Below the pieces are notes generated by a model. The model was not told where the DNA came from. It saw only the letters and a program-made list of their open reading frames with translations, and did no database searches. Below are positions 12,801 to 24,300 of a stretch of 64,000 nt of DNA, one piece after another; positions within the stretch are counted from its first letter, which is position 1; the number at the start of each line of letters is the position of its first letter. Both the position numbers and the translations under genes were made by a program. Origin of the DNA: Gloeophyllum trabeum ATCC 11539 (taxonomy: Eukaryota; Basidiomycota; Agaricomycetes; Gloeophyllales; Gloeophyllaceae); NCBI RefSeq assembly GCF_000344685.1, contig NW_006920414.1, positions 1,544,677 to 1,608,676 on the forward strand. Direction: 5' to 3'.

Positions 12801-13639
12801 TCATGAACTGGAGGCGGAGCTTTGCGTCTGCGACTCCGACTCGGGGATTTTGGGTATGACGTCGGCCTTCTCGAGCAGGTTCTCTAGTTCGCCTGATTGA
12901 TGCACTAAAGCGCGAGAGATAATTAGTACAAGAAGGGTTGTTGATGGCCGTGGATGCGTGGCGCGGAAAGGGAGGGGAAGGGGAGGGATAGTACGTACTG
13001 CTTAGGATGATGTCACATCCGCCGACGAACTCGCCATTGATGTACACTTGTGGTACAGTAGGCCAGTCCCTAAAGACAATAGGAGTAAGAACGTGTACGT
13101 AACACGCCGACGAACATGAGAAGTGGAGATGGACAACCCGCACAGGGAGCACGGCAGGATGCACAGATCGGGGAGAGCGAAGGTATAGGGACTCACGAGA
13201 ACTCCTTGATCGAACTCCTCAGCTCCGAGTCCTCCAGCACATTGAACGTCTTCATCTTCTCCGGTGGCACTCCATGCAGATCAAGCACTTGTACGACAGC
13301 GCGCGAGAACCCACACTGAGGCAGGTCGGGTGTACCTGATACCGTTAACATTACATTGAGAAGGTGCAGCAACAACAACAGGGATTGAATCTGACCTTTC
13401 ATGAAGACCACCACTGGTGTAGACTGCACTGCTTGTTGTATTTTCTGTCGGACGTCATTCGAGAGGTAGCGTCGGGCGAATTGGAGGCCCGGGGAAAGTG
13501 CGGTAGCCCTCGGGGCTGCTGCGGTGCGCCGGACGGCGAAGGAGAGGGATGTCTAGCAGCAAGCAGTACATGTCAGTCACGCAGAACAGTGAAATGCACG
13601 AAAACGACGTACAGAGGCTCTGAGTGCGCTGCGGAACAT
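12801..13639 (-). CDS. GRX5: Mitochondrial monothiol glutaredoxin (Grx5)
   Basis: Five exons on the minus strand: 13613-13639, 13396-13552, 13197-13335, 12999-13069 and 12801-12904; 165 residues. All four introns are GT-AG and phases match. The first ~45 residues are rich in Arg, Ser and Ala with no acidic residue, as in a mitochondrial presequence. The glutaredoxin fold follows: VVVFMKG, the monothiol active site CGFS in PQCGFSR, then [19 protein letters not shown], which carries the cis-proline TVP and the glutathione-binding GG-C-D motif. This is the family that carries Fe-S clusters from the scaffold to acceptor proteins in mitochondria. The tail is short and Ser/Gln-rich. Length is normal for Grx5. 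The first exon encodes only nine residues and was chosen because it supplies the ATG and an Arg-containing start in phase. Confidence 0.93.
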
Positions 13640-14374
13640 GACTGTAGACTGGCAAGAGGCTGCAGGTAATGACCGAACGCCGAATGGCAATGGTTTGCTG
13701 ACACATTGCCACGTGAACGGCACATTAATCTCGATTCAACCTTAACCCGAAGACGAGCACACTTTCTTTGTCTTGCCATGGTGCCACCGTAGCGTTCTCT
13801 CTAACCACTAAGAAGCCGCTGCAAGCAGCGAAGAAAACTTGCACCTCAACATCTTGAGAGCACGTAACGAGCTGGGTATCAGGACTTCAAATTCGAGGTT
13901 TTCCTCCCATTCGCACATTGGCCGTCTGTCTTCCAAGAATATACCCGTCCCCTCATCCCTCAAGCCTTTGAAGAAGAGAGTGAAATAAGTGTCATGTTGT
14001 CTTGTCACCATGAGTGGCCAATGTGTGGCAGTCGCATGCCGTCGAACCGGCATTTTCCGCGGACCTTGCCGAAGTAGAACCAGCCAATGATCGCCCTCCT
14101 TTCACCTGTCCAATGTCCTTCACCTCAGACTGTTTTACCCAGGCTTGTCCGCATACTCTTAGTATTACGGTGCAGCGCTGCTTCAGAGGCCCTTATATCA
14201 CATTGATCTCTCTCCTATATGATAACCCAGTTCGCGGTCCTGCTCCTCGTCCTGCGTAGCCTGTGACGTCACGAAGGAGTTGCTCTGGCTCAGGAATCCT
14301 TATAGATCTACCTACAGAGCGGCAGGACAGGTGTGTCAGTACAACTTCCTACATCGTCTCATCACCACCATACA
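13640..14374. other. Intergenic between GRX5 and the SDR gene
   Basis: Divergent promoter region. No exon-like frame stands out and no TATA box is clear. Confidence 0.45.
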
Positions 14375-15790
14375 ATGTCTGATCAAAAGTATACCGAGAG
14401 AGTAGTCAATGTCCCACCAGCCACGCAGAGGCACTTCGCCAACGGATCCTGGCTCAGTTTCGCCTCTCTTGGGCTGTATGCGCTGAACCGTCTTTACGCC
14501 TGGTGGTCCTCTGTAATCAACTATCTCAACTACGGGCTCCTCTACCTGTTCCTGGGCGGGGTCCCGCCGACGTACCATACGAGGCCACGCCCCAAATACG
14601 GGTATACTCCAGCGGTCTTTGTGACCGGCGCTCATGATGGCATTGGGAGGTCGATCGCCTTTACGTTAGCTGAAAGTGGGTATGCAGTGTTCGCAGGTGT
14701 CAAGTGGGTTCCTTTCGTTTCTCTTCATCTCCTTCGTGTTGACACACCTTACAGGAACGCGGAAGACATCGAAGACCTCAACCTCCGTTTCGAAGAATAC
14801 CGAAATGCCTTGAGGGCCAGTCCAACGGGAACCCAGATTCTGGGATCTCTCACTCCAGTGGTATGCGATGTCCTTGACCCATCGAGCATCCAGTCTGCTG
14901 TGCGGGCGGTGACCAACGCCATCGCCTCAGACTGGAAGGCGAAACCATTCGTCTCCGTCGTAAATGTAGCCGGGTTCTGCATGGTCTCGCCGATGGAACT
15001 GACTTCTCGCGAAGACATCCTCGTAAGTCTTCGACTGTCACCCCTTGATCCAGTACTGACCTCTCTTGAATAGCGCATGATGAACCTCGATCTGATGGCG
15101 TACATCGACGTTACGAAGGCTTTCTTCCCCCTCCTGAAACGTTTCCAAGGCAGAGTCGTGAATGTCGGCTCCTTCGGCGGCTTCGCACGTAAGTACCCTA
15201 TAAATAATCCCTTCCTTCGCCGACCGTAACCATCTTCATGTTATCCAGCTGTGCCAGGCTGGACCACCTACAACGCCGTCAAATCCGGCATAGAGAATCT
15301 CACGCGCGCATGGTCACTCGAAACGAGCAGGACTCACGGCATCCGGATGGCGACGGTCCGTCCAGGGTTCGTCGCGACCGCAGGCATAGGCCCCAAGATC
15401 GCACAGGCCATCGCGTCCTACGAGTCTTCCGACACCGCCATCGGCTTCGACTCGCTCGGGAACGCGCTTCTTCCCGATGCACAACCACGATCTGACGACG
15501 AGAAAGCCGATGTCCAGTCGGCGGGTGAATACCCCAGCGCCAGCGCGGGTCGCCCGAATGCGTGGAGGGACTACGAGAAGATGATGCGGCGGAATCGCGA
15601 GATGGTGGAGTTGAGCATGGAGCTCGGGACGCCGGAAGTGAACGTGGGCAAGACGGTGCGGGATGCGTTGACGGAGCCGTGGATGCAGCCGGTGTATACG
15701 GTTGGTGTGGATGCATTGCTCCGTCAGATGGCGAGGGATTTGTTGCCGGAGCCGCTGTATGAGTGGGCGGTGTTGAAAGTGTTCACGTAG
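14375..15790 (+). CDS. Membrane-anchored short-chain dehydrogenase/reductase
   Basis: Exons 14375-14703, 15074-15188 and 14755-15022 between them, and 15249-15790 give 417 residues. The GTGGGT donor at 14704 is the one that keeps phase. A hydrophobic stretch around residues 30-65 (ending YLFLGG) suggests an N-terminal membrane anchor. The Rossmann domain begins near residue 80: nucleotide motif TGAHDGIG, then NVAG, the catalytic Ser in VNVGSFGG, and YNAVK with the catalytic Tyr and Lys four apart. After RPG the C-terminal half is longer than in minimal SDRs and resembles retinol or 17-beta-hydroxysteroid dehydrogenase types. It should oxidise or reduce a lipid-like alcohol or ketone with NAD(P); the substrate cannot be told. 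The start is the first ATG that keeps the anchor; an upstream GTG is not credible in a fungus. Confidence 0.88.
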
Positions 15791-16075
15791 AGGGAAGGAC
15801 AGGCGAAGAAAATCTGACACTCTGCAAGTTAGGTAAGTAGGTACATTACTAGTATATCTTTTAGTGCAGTCTTCCTCAGTCCCACTGCGAGATCCTTGTT
15901 TTCTCGACCGGTTTGGAGCATCGGATGATAGTCTGATAAAGTCTCCCAGTGCAAGTGCACTCGAGGTAAATTCATGCAGGGTGCGAACCCTCTATTGATA
16001 ACGATAATTGATACAAAATAGATACTTCTCATTTCCGCTCATGCACAGCCCCCTCAACCGGACTCTATCCACCAC

Positions 16076-17191
16076 TTACCTCACCTCTTCACCCATGAGC
16101 ATCTTCACCACATCGACGTACCGCTTCCTCGTTCCCTCGACGACCTCAGGGGTCATCGTCCACCCCTCCCCATTCGCGCCACCCTCCAGCCCCTTTTTGA
16201 ACCCATTCTGGACCAGCCAGTCACGCAAGTACTGCTTATCGAAGCTGGGCTGCCCGCGGCCGGGTGCGTAACCTTCCAGTGGCCAGTAGCGCGAGGAGTC
16301 GGGCGTGAGGACTTCATCGACGAGGATAAGTTGCTGGGAGGAGGGCGAGGTAGTGGAGGGGACGAGCCCGAATTCGAACTTCGTGTCGGCGAGGATGAGG
16401 CCGCGCGATTCGGCGTAGGAAGCTGCGGTTTTGTATAGTTGGATTGCTACGGAGGAGATTTGGGAGTATAAGTCCTCGCCGATCAACTTTGCAGCTGATA
16501 TAGGGGTTAAGCCAGAGTACGTGTGGTGTCGGTACAAAGTACGAGGACGTACCTGTTTCTGGGGAGATGTTCTCGTCGTGAGCGCCTTGCTCCGCCTTCG
16601 TGGATGGAGTGAAGAGAGGTTCAGGTAGTTTCTGCGACTCTACAAGCCCGGAGGGGAGGGGTATTCCGTGGACAGTGCCGGATTTCTTATACTCAGCCCA
16701 CCCAGAACCTAGCAAGACAACACACGCTCAGAACGAGCCGTACCCCATACAACTTTCGTGATGCACTCACCTGTTAAATACCCTCGTACAATGGCTTCCA
16801 ACGGGACAACCTGCGCTTTCCTCACCAGCATCGCCCTCCCTTCCAGCTGGTCCTTGTACTGCCGGACTTCTTCCGGCATCTCCTGTACATTGGCAGTAAC
16901 AAAGTGGTTCGGGATGATGTCCTTGAGCTTTTCAAACCAAAACAGGGAGATCTGGGTCAGGAGCTTCCCCTTCTCCGGCACTCCCTACAGCAGCGAGGGT
17001 AAATCGAGTTTACATTGAAGAACAGGGCGACGGACATTGCGCAGGATGACATCGTAGGCGGATATGCGGTCAGACGCGACGAAGAGGAGGTATTCGGGCG
17101 AGGAGGTGCTGTAGATGTCGCGTACTTTCCCTTTGGATACGAGGGTGAGGCCTGGGAGGTCCGAGTTTATGAGCGCCGTAGAGTCCGCCAT
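16076..17191 (-). CDS. ADE1: SAICAR synthetase, purine biosynthesis
   Basis: Minus-strand exons 17036-17191, 16771-16984, 16553-16708 and 16076-16494 give 314 residues, the usual length. The enzyme joins CAIR and aspartate with ATP to make SAICAR, in the cytosol. Visible family motifs: GKVRDIY near the N-terminus, [17 protein letters not shown] with [51 protein letters not shown] and [11 protein letters not shown]. The first intron starts with GTCCGT, a weak donor, but is needed to avoid an in-frame stop and to restore the N-G-x-P-x-KGKLL motif. The start ATG at 17191 is 201 bp from the ATG of the PARG gene on the other strand, so the two probably share a promoter. Confidence 0.95.
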
Positions 17192-17392
17192 GGCGTTCAG
17201 TACGTAAATCAAAGATATCGGAAACTGTCCGATCCGAGATGCCACACCTGTGGACAAATAGGACACAACAGAGCGACAGTATATTCGACCTTCGGAGCCC
17301 ACTCGGCCTCACCGATCCTGCCGCTGGTACCTCCTTCATTACCCAGTACGTGGGGACCACTGGTCCGGATTATATTCTGTCGTCAAGAAATC
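17192..17392. promoter_or_regulatory. Bidirectional promoter region ADE1 / PARG
   Basis: Only 201 bp separate the two divergent start codons, so it must hold both promoters. No TATA box is evident. Confidence 0.6.
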
Positions 17393-18402
17393 ATGCTGAG
17401 GTCCGCGGCTGCGCGCTGCCGATCAATACTAGCTACAGTCCGATCCCTGCATTGGACACCACGTACTATGTCCCCTCCTCGAGCGCGTCGCAAGGAGATA
17501 GCGGAGGATACCCTCGCGAGAACCCCTGATATTGTCGCGTCTACTCCCGGCGCATCGCTCGATTCCACCTTCATCGCGTCGCAGCTGCCACCTCTCGATC
17601 GTTCCAAATCGCCCGACTTCCCTTCGTCCAAGGTCAGCGTGATCAACTCAGATTCATTCAGAGCTGCCCGCGGGATTATACGAGAGCACCCGGAGGAAGC
17701 TAATGGTAAAGTGGCGGTTCTGAACCTTGCCAGCGACGAGGTGCGGGCTGGCGGGTGGTTGTACAGCTTGACCTCGACCCAAGTAAGTGGAGCAGTGCAG
17801 GGGTCGCGGTACCGTTCTCAGACAGGGTAGCTATAGGAAGAGGCGCTATGCTATTCTTCTACGCTTTACGCGACCCTCAAGGAAGAATATTATCCGTGGC
17901 CAAACCTGGGTCCCGGCTCGGTAGCGGGTGTATTCTCTCCCGCCGTTGTGGTGTTCAAGGATGATTTGGACCATGACTGCGTCGACTTGCCCGAGGATGA
18001 GCGTATTTTGGTGTCTGTGATTACGGTCGCTGCTCCGAGGGGCCCGAAACTCACACCGGACGGAGAAAGCCTTGCGAGGGAGGAAGATAAGCGAGACTTT
18101 GAAGGAAAGATCAGGCTGGTGTACCGTATGGCGGCATCAAATGGGCAGCATTATATGGTTCTCGGTGCGTGTAGGGAAGTTATGCTTTGTGGGAAGATAT
18201 TCACGCCGTTGCAGCTGCCATGGGCTGTGGTGCTTACGCCTGCCCACCTCGGCAAGTGGCGAATATGATGAAGTCCATCCTGCTGGAACCGGAATTCAAG
18301 GGGTGGTTCCGACGGGTCGTATTTGCGGTGTATAGTTCCACCCGTAATGGACCGGGTAACTATGGGATCTTCAAAGAGATACTGGATGGTGTAGAGTTGT
18401 AA
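17393..18402 (+). CDS. Microbial-type poly(ADP-ribose) glycohydrolase (TIGR02452)
   Basis: Exons 17393-17782, 17837-18164 and 18215-18402 give 301 residues. The protein shows the core of the microbial PARG/TIGR02452 (DUF2263) macrodomain-like family: SKVSVINSDSF, AVLNLASDE, GGW, QEEALCYSSTLY directly after intron 1, FSPAVVVFKDD, and GCGAYACPP with VVFAVYSS at the end. In this family the catalytic loop is GGG-x6-8-QEE; here the first glycine is alanine (A-G-G-x8-Q-E-E), while both glutamates remain. It should remove ADP-ribose from proteins or polymers. The first 25 residues are Arg/Ser-rich without acids and could target mitochondria; a second ATG at 17468 gives the shorter form usual for the family, so two start sites are possible. 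GTAAGT overlaps the stop codon, but stopping there fits the family length. Confidence 0.88.
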
Positions 18403-19046
18403 GTACGTGCAACTGTTGTACGAATAATTGGGTAAGGAGCTTTGGATGTGCGCCAGAGCCGTTTCGCAAGACTAGGCGATGCATATGGATGTGTTGGCGC
18501 TCGGCCGCACACTTGGGTCTGGGTCCTCGCTAGGGACCACAAGGAACGCAGACAGCAGTCGAAGATCCAGTAAAACGGTGAGAGGCACGGCACTGTCAGG
18601 TAACTCGGAAACTCTTATGACAGCTACATACCGCGCCCCCGCCTGCTTCTCCTCGTCCCGTCGTCGGTATCCTCGACCTTCCCAGCTAAAGCAACGGCCT
18701 TATCGGCACTGATGCGGTGCTTCTTGACTGGACCAGGGCTGCCCTCTGCCGACGTTGAACAAGTGGCTGGTGCCGACCTCACGGAGGATCCTGAGGGAGT
18801 AGCACTTGCATTGACCCATCCTAGAGACTCTTGCACCGGCTCGTCGCTGCTTGGTTTCCTCGGGCATATGCAACCTGCCACTCTTCCATGGATGCAGCTC
18901 TGGCTCTTCCACGTCACGAAGTTCGTTTTTGCATACCTGTTTCAAGAGCTCGCAGGATCGAAGCGCTTCAGCAGAGTTGGGTCGAGACGATTCGGTGCGA
19001 CCCTAAAGGTATAGGGTGAGCGCGATGCGCAGTCGTAAGAATACTC

Positions 19047-21180
19047 TTAGCCATACCGAATACGACCGTTGCCAACACGTACGACAATGGCGTTGCCACA
19101 ACACTCGAGAGGGCCAAAGGCGATGTTAGTATCGTCTCGACTGACGAGGGTTTCGAACCGTAAATCTGTCAGCTCGTCGTCGCAGTACTCCGTGTATTCA
19201 AGTGTGAACCTGTGATTCTGCGCAATGAGTGAAGACACCCGGAGCCAAAAGGTAAATACTGTAAAAACCTTGGATAAGGACAGCACACAGTCCAGACATC
19301 TAGTGGTACGTAAACACCGAGCGATACCTCTTGGCCGGCCCTGTGGATAAGATTTCATACCCCTTCGCTGATAGGAATGTGCGCTCGGACAACATTTCGG
19401 GTGCTGAAAGAGACGACGATGCAATCGCTGAATATGCTGCCGTAGAGCACTAGACAAATGACGCGTACCCAGACGGCTATACATCTCTGTTAATGGATCA
19501 ACCTTCGTTTGAGCGTTGGATTCAAGCGCTCCCACTCTGCACTGCCGATTATCAAGACCCCGAGGTTACATTCGTCCCGGTCAAGGACAGCGCGAATCGT
19601 GCGGCTGAGGGGAACCCTGTTTTTCAGGATCTCCAGAGTATTCTTGTTCGACATGATAAATCAGCAAATGGCCCGAATAGCAATTAAGAAAGCGAACTTG
19701 AGCGTACATTATAACCGTCGATAAACTGTGCCTGCCTGCTTGTGCATGAGAGGCGGCTCTTCCCTTGGACGGTAAGCATGTGCTTATACTTCAACCTCTG
19801 GCTGACAGTAGGCGTCATTGTCATCGTGTCTTTGTCCAGACAAGGCGACATGAGATTGCTGAAAGCCAAAGTTCATACTCCATGTCTGAAAATGATGAGT
19901 ATAACGGAGACCATAGCTCTATTCCGTCATCATGACGGGTTCGGTGGGCAAACATGTAGAATGCTGCACAAAGGCGAGTTAAGCGTGACGGCGAACGTAT
20001 GCTTTCGCCCTAGGTCAACAACGCACTCAACCCTACAAACATAAGATGATGCAAGGAGCCAACAAGAATAGGTCAGTAGAATGCACGAGACATCGAACTC
20101 ACCCGCAATGGCTAGGATCTCCAACAGTGTAGATCCATCTAGGTCTCCCCAGATACTGTCACAGAAACTATCTAGGACAGCACCGTCTCCGCGTTGAGGG
20201 TCAGTAAGTAGAGGCTCGCATTCCGCGACAACACCACACAAGAAGTCCTCTAAATCATCGAACACGTCAGGAGGGGCATCACTGGGTGCCAGACCATGAC
20301 TTCGCCACAGCGGCTACATAGTATCGCATATTGCATGGCCGTAAGAAGTCATTAATGAGACCGGGTGGAGACGATTAATCAGTGCTCACCTGAAAGATGA
20401 GATCAGGCGAGCAAAATATTGACACCGACAATATGGATATACACACGTTTTTAGGAACAACAGAATTATACCACATATCCGAGGAATAAAATTGTCACGG
20501 TAATGATGTATGGGGCAACGGGGAAACCTAGGAACTCTACGGTCAAGACATGGAAAGCTTAAGCAACGAGAAAAGTAAAGACGAACGGAGAATATATCGT
20601 ATCCGAAGTCCGAAGTAAGGACGCATCCACCTGTTGAGATAGACTGCGGACCACTCAGACGGTAATTCGAACACAAGGCAAGGACCAGTTCCTTGGGGTC
20701 AAAGGAGTTTGGTTTGCCCTCCTGGAAGTACAAGTATCATGTAGAACATAAACAAAGCCTTCTCGAGCCTGAATATTCGTAGGCGATGGATGCTTCTGCG
20801 CTTCCTTCTGCTCATTTTGAATCGCATCAGCCCAGATATTCTTGAGTGTTATCTCATAGTCTCTGCCCATGAATTCGCGAAGGACACGCTGCGCGTATTC
20901 GCGTTGTGCGTGACGTTCTCGGTACCCTGTCATTTTGGAATGGCAAAAAGAGAAAGAATCCAGCTAGCTAGCATGCACTGCAATCCAACATGAAGCCGTC
21001 GCCGCCGTAAGTAGTCAGCGCACCGATTGCCACGCGTGCAGGTACGCGTCTGTGGCGCGACTGCCAGCATTAAACGCCACCCGGATGTGCCGGGCCGAGG
21101 TACCGCAGTTGACGATCTAATCTCTCCTGCTGGTTCTCGCGGAGATATCGACCGAACGTCTTTGCGAATACGTCTACAAA
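19047..21180 (-). CDS. Uncharacterised multi-exon protein, 5' end unresolved
   Basis: The 3' end is well resolved on the minus strand: an exon ending at 19469, then 19328-19403, 19210-19258 and 19047-19172, all in phase, giving a C-terminus with MLSERTFLSAKGYEIL, then YLLAPGVFTHCAESQ, RFETLVSRDDTNIAFGPL and a VRVGNGRIRYG end. Further upstream, exon-like frames with good acceptors start at 21180, 20926, near 20262 and near 19660, but I cannot join all of them with convincing donors. The joins that keep frame would need introns of 31-37 nt, shorter than the 45-60 nt norm here. Either the gene uses very short introns, or two genes or a decaying gene are present. I do not recognise the domain; the C-terminal pattern feels like a family of uncharacterised agaricomycete proteins. 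Confidence 0.45.
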
Positions 21181-21364
21181 CTGGACGATAAGCAAGCAGA
21201 AGACATGCCGGAGGCATCCTGGCTATTAATTTATTATTATTGAAGGCGGCGGCCGGTCTGTGATAGCAGCCTTCCCTTTCGTATAACAGTCCCGAGGCAT
21301 CGCAAAGGTCGCCAGTGCGCTCCCTCCCGTACACTGACAGCTTCGCCCGAACCACCAGTCAGAG

Positions 21365-24300
21365 ATGTCAGCAGCAAAGCCGCACTACCGCATCGGCGTC
21401 GACGTCGGAGGCACCAACACCGACGGCGTCCTGCTTTCCCTCTCACTCACCTCTTCTTCGCAGCCAAACCGCGGCGTTTTGGCGAGTTTCAAGTCGCCTA
21501 CGACTCCGGATGTAACCAGTGGCATTCAAAGTGCTGTGAGAGAGGTGCTGACAGAGAGCGCAGTCAACCCGGGAGACGTCGGGAGTTTGATGATTGGAAG
21601 TAAGTCTAAGGCATCCGTCTACCCGCAAAGACTTCCGCCATGCATTCTGATGTATCCCCATACCTCAGCTACACATTTCATTAATGCTGTCGTGGAGCGT
21701 GATGCCCGCCGTCTGTCGAAAGTCGCGGTGATCCGCTTGGGTGCTCCATATACCAAGGTGTGTTTGGCCATATTGCTCGACCCACTTACTACTCAAACTG
21801 TCCCCCCAATAGGAATGTCCCCCTTTTCTCGACTTCCCGCCGTCATTACGCGCAATCATGGACGGACATGTCGCCATCCTGAAAGGAGGGCTCCAGATTG
21901 ATGGAAAGCTCATCAACGACGTTCGTGCTCTTCCTGCCCTGCTGCATTGTCATTTCCGACACAACTACCCTATGGTAGATCAACGAAGCCGAGATAGTCT
22001 CTGAATGCAAGATCATCAAGGAGAAAGGTCTGAAAGCAATAGCGGTCGTAGGAATATACTCATCCCTCGACAGGCAGGATGTAAGTTCCCAACTTTACTA
22101 TCCCCTCTCGATATTCCACGAATTGGATCAATCCGTTCTATCCACTTCTAGGGCACCTCCCAAGAAGACCGAGCAAAAGCCATAATAGAACGAGAACTTG
22201 GCGAAGACGTGCACGTTGTCTGCTCCCGCGAAGGTCAGTTCCTCCCCTCTCTGGCCTTATAACCCCCTAAAGTTATATCGAGGCAGTGGCCAACCCCGGC
22301 CTCCTCGAGCGGGAAAACGCCACCATCCTCAACGCCTCGATCCTCGCCTTCGCCCGGCGCACCATCGCCTCCTTCCGGCGCGCGATGGGCAAGGTCGGGC
22401 TGAGCTGTCCTTTGTGAGTACCGCCCCTTGTTCATATACAGGCATCGTGTAACATATATGTGTATGCTCGCCTGGATAGATTCCTCACGCAGAACGACGG
22501 GACGCTCACGACTGCGCGGGAAGCAGCGCGGCTCCCGATCCGGACGTTTGCCAGCGGGCAGACTAACAGTATGCGCGGGGCGGTGAGTATCACGTTGATC
22601 TCATGGTGGCCACTTGCACCGGATTGATTGCATGCATGCGCAGAGCTATCTAGCAGGCCTTGGATCGTCCGCGTCGGAGATCTCCAAGAAGGGACAGAGC
22701 GTAATCGTGGTAGACATTGGCGGGACGACTACCGATGTCGGCGTGGTTAGTCTTCACCGTCGATCATTCCCACTGTCCGGCGATAATGATTGGGGAACTT
22801 TCACCTTAGCTCCTGCCCAGCGGATTCCCGCGGCAGGCGGCTGCGTTCATCTCTGTCGGCGGGGTACGCACGAATTTCAGTATGCCGGACGTACAAAGTA
22901 TAGGACTCGGAGGAGGGAGCATTGTGAGTATTCGCAGATCACAAAGGGTTCTCTCTGAACGCCAGTGGACTAACCTCGCGCAGGTGAGGACTCGCGCGGA
23001 ATCGGGCGGTGTCAAAGTGACCGTCGGACCAGAGTGAGTGTCCATTCTTTTTCAGCATGGAAAGCATGGAAATTTATGGTGCAGCCTCGCCTCCGGGGTG
23101 TCCGCTGCAATTGGTTCTTTCCGCAATGAGCTCAATGGCGATGTTACAGTGCATCTGAGAGAGGATATCCCACAGCGTGGAGCGGCTCCAAGCCAACTAT
23201 GTCCCTTAAAATCGGCAAACTTCCTTTCCCTGACTACTCCACCCTGCGGTATAATCTCCGACAGATACACTCTGTGGTCAGTGGGGGGTCACTCGCGGGT
23301 CCCACACACTTGCCTTGTCGTTCGGTCCCGCCATCTTGGAGGAGTTCGCAGCTCCGTACAATGCTCAATTAGCACCGTATGGAATCGTGTGCTCTTCTAA
23401 CGTGGTAGGCTCTTCCAGGGCTATGTTGATGATCCCTAGGGACAAGTCATCCAGCTCACAGGGTACCGCTTCGCGGGAAGGACTACTTGTTGTGATGACG
23501 AGGTATACACACACTGCATACCCAGCTGGCCTTATGTTACCATATCACGCCATACGTCTCCTCGACCATCAGAAATAACAACTAATACCACCATTCAGCT
23601 CCACTGGATACAAACTCCTTACAGAGGGCCTGGTCTTCGGAGGCTCCACCCGCACCGCGACAGACCTCGCGGTGGCGCTCAACCCGTCCCTCGCCATAGG
23701 GGACGTGTCCAAAGCGAAGAATGCCTTCGACGAGGAAGAACTCAAAGGCGCAAAGGAGTGCGTGAAGAAGCTGCTCGAGGATGTGGTATGTGTCCCTATT
23801 CGTACCTTGCCATGGAAGTGCGTGACACTCATGGCGCTTGCTTGTGCAGATTGACAGGATGAAGACGAGCCCCGAATCTGCGACTGTGTTGCTCGTCGGA
23901 GGTGGGAGTGTGATTGCACCCGAACAGCTGAACGGGGTTGCGGGTACGTTGGATAGAGGTCGTTTTTTGAATCTCGAGACTGATTGGTATAATGCAGAGC
24001 TTATCAGGCCGCCCCTGTTTTCCTGCGCCAATGCTGTCGGAGCTTGTGTTGCTAATGTTTCCGGAGAAGTTGGTCAGTCCTCTCCGACTACATCTAGTAT
24101 CGTCACTCTGACCTAATATCCTGGCACCGTCGATACAGACACGATTGAGATCCTGGAGGACAAGAAGCTTGAGGAAGTGGTTGACAAGGCCAAAGCGCTC
24201 GCCATTGAGAGGGCGGTCCAGAACGGCGCCAAGCGGGAAACGGTGAAGGTGGTCGAGGTGGAGAATCTACCGGTTCAGGTACGCTTAATCTGCTTCTCGG

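Noticed and set aside
18624..18917. 97-codon minus-strand frame
   Set aside because: Low-complexity Ser/Ala composition and no splice partners; not enough to call a gene.
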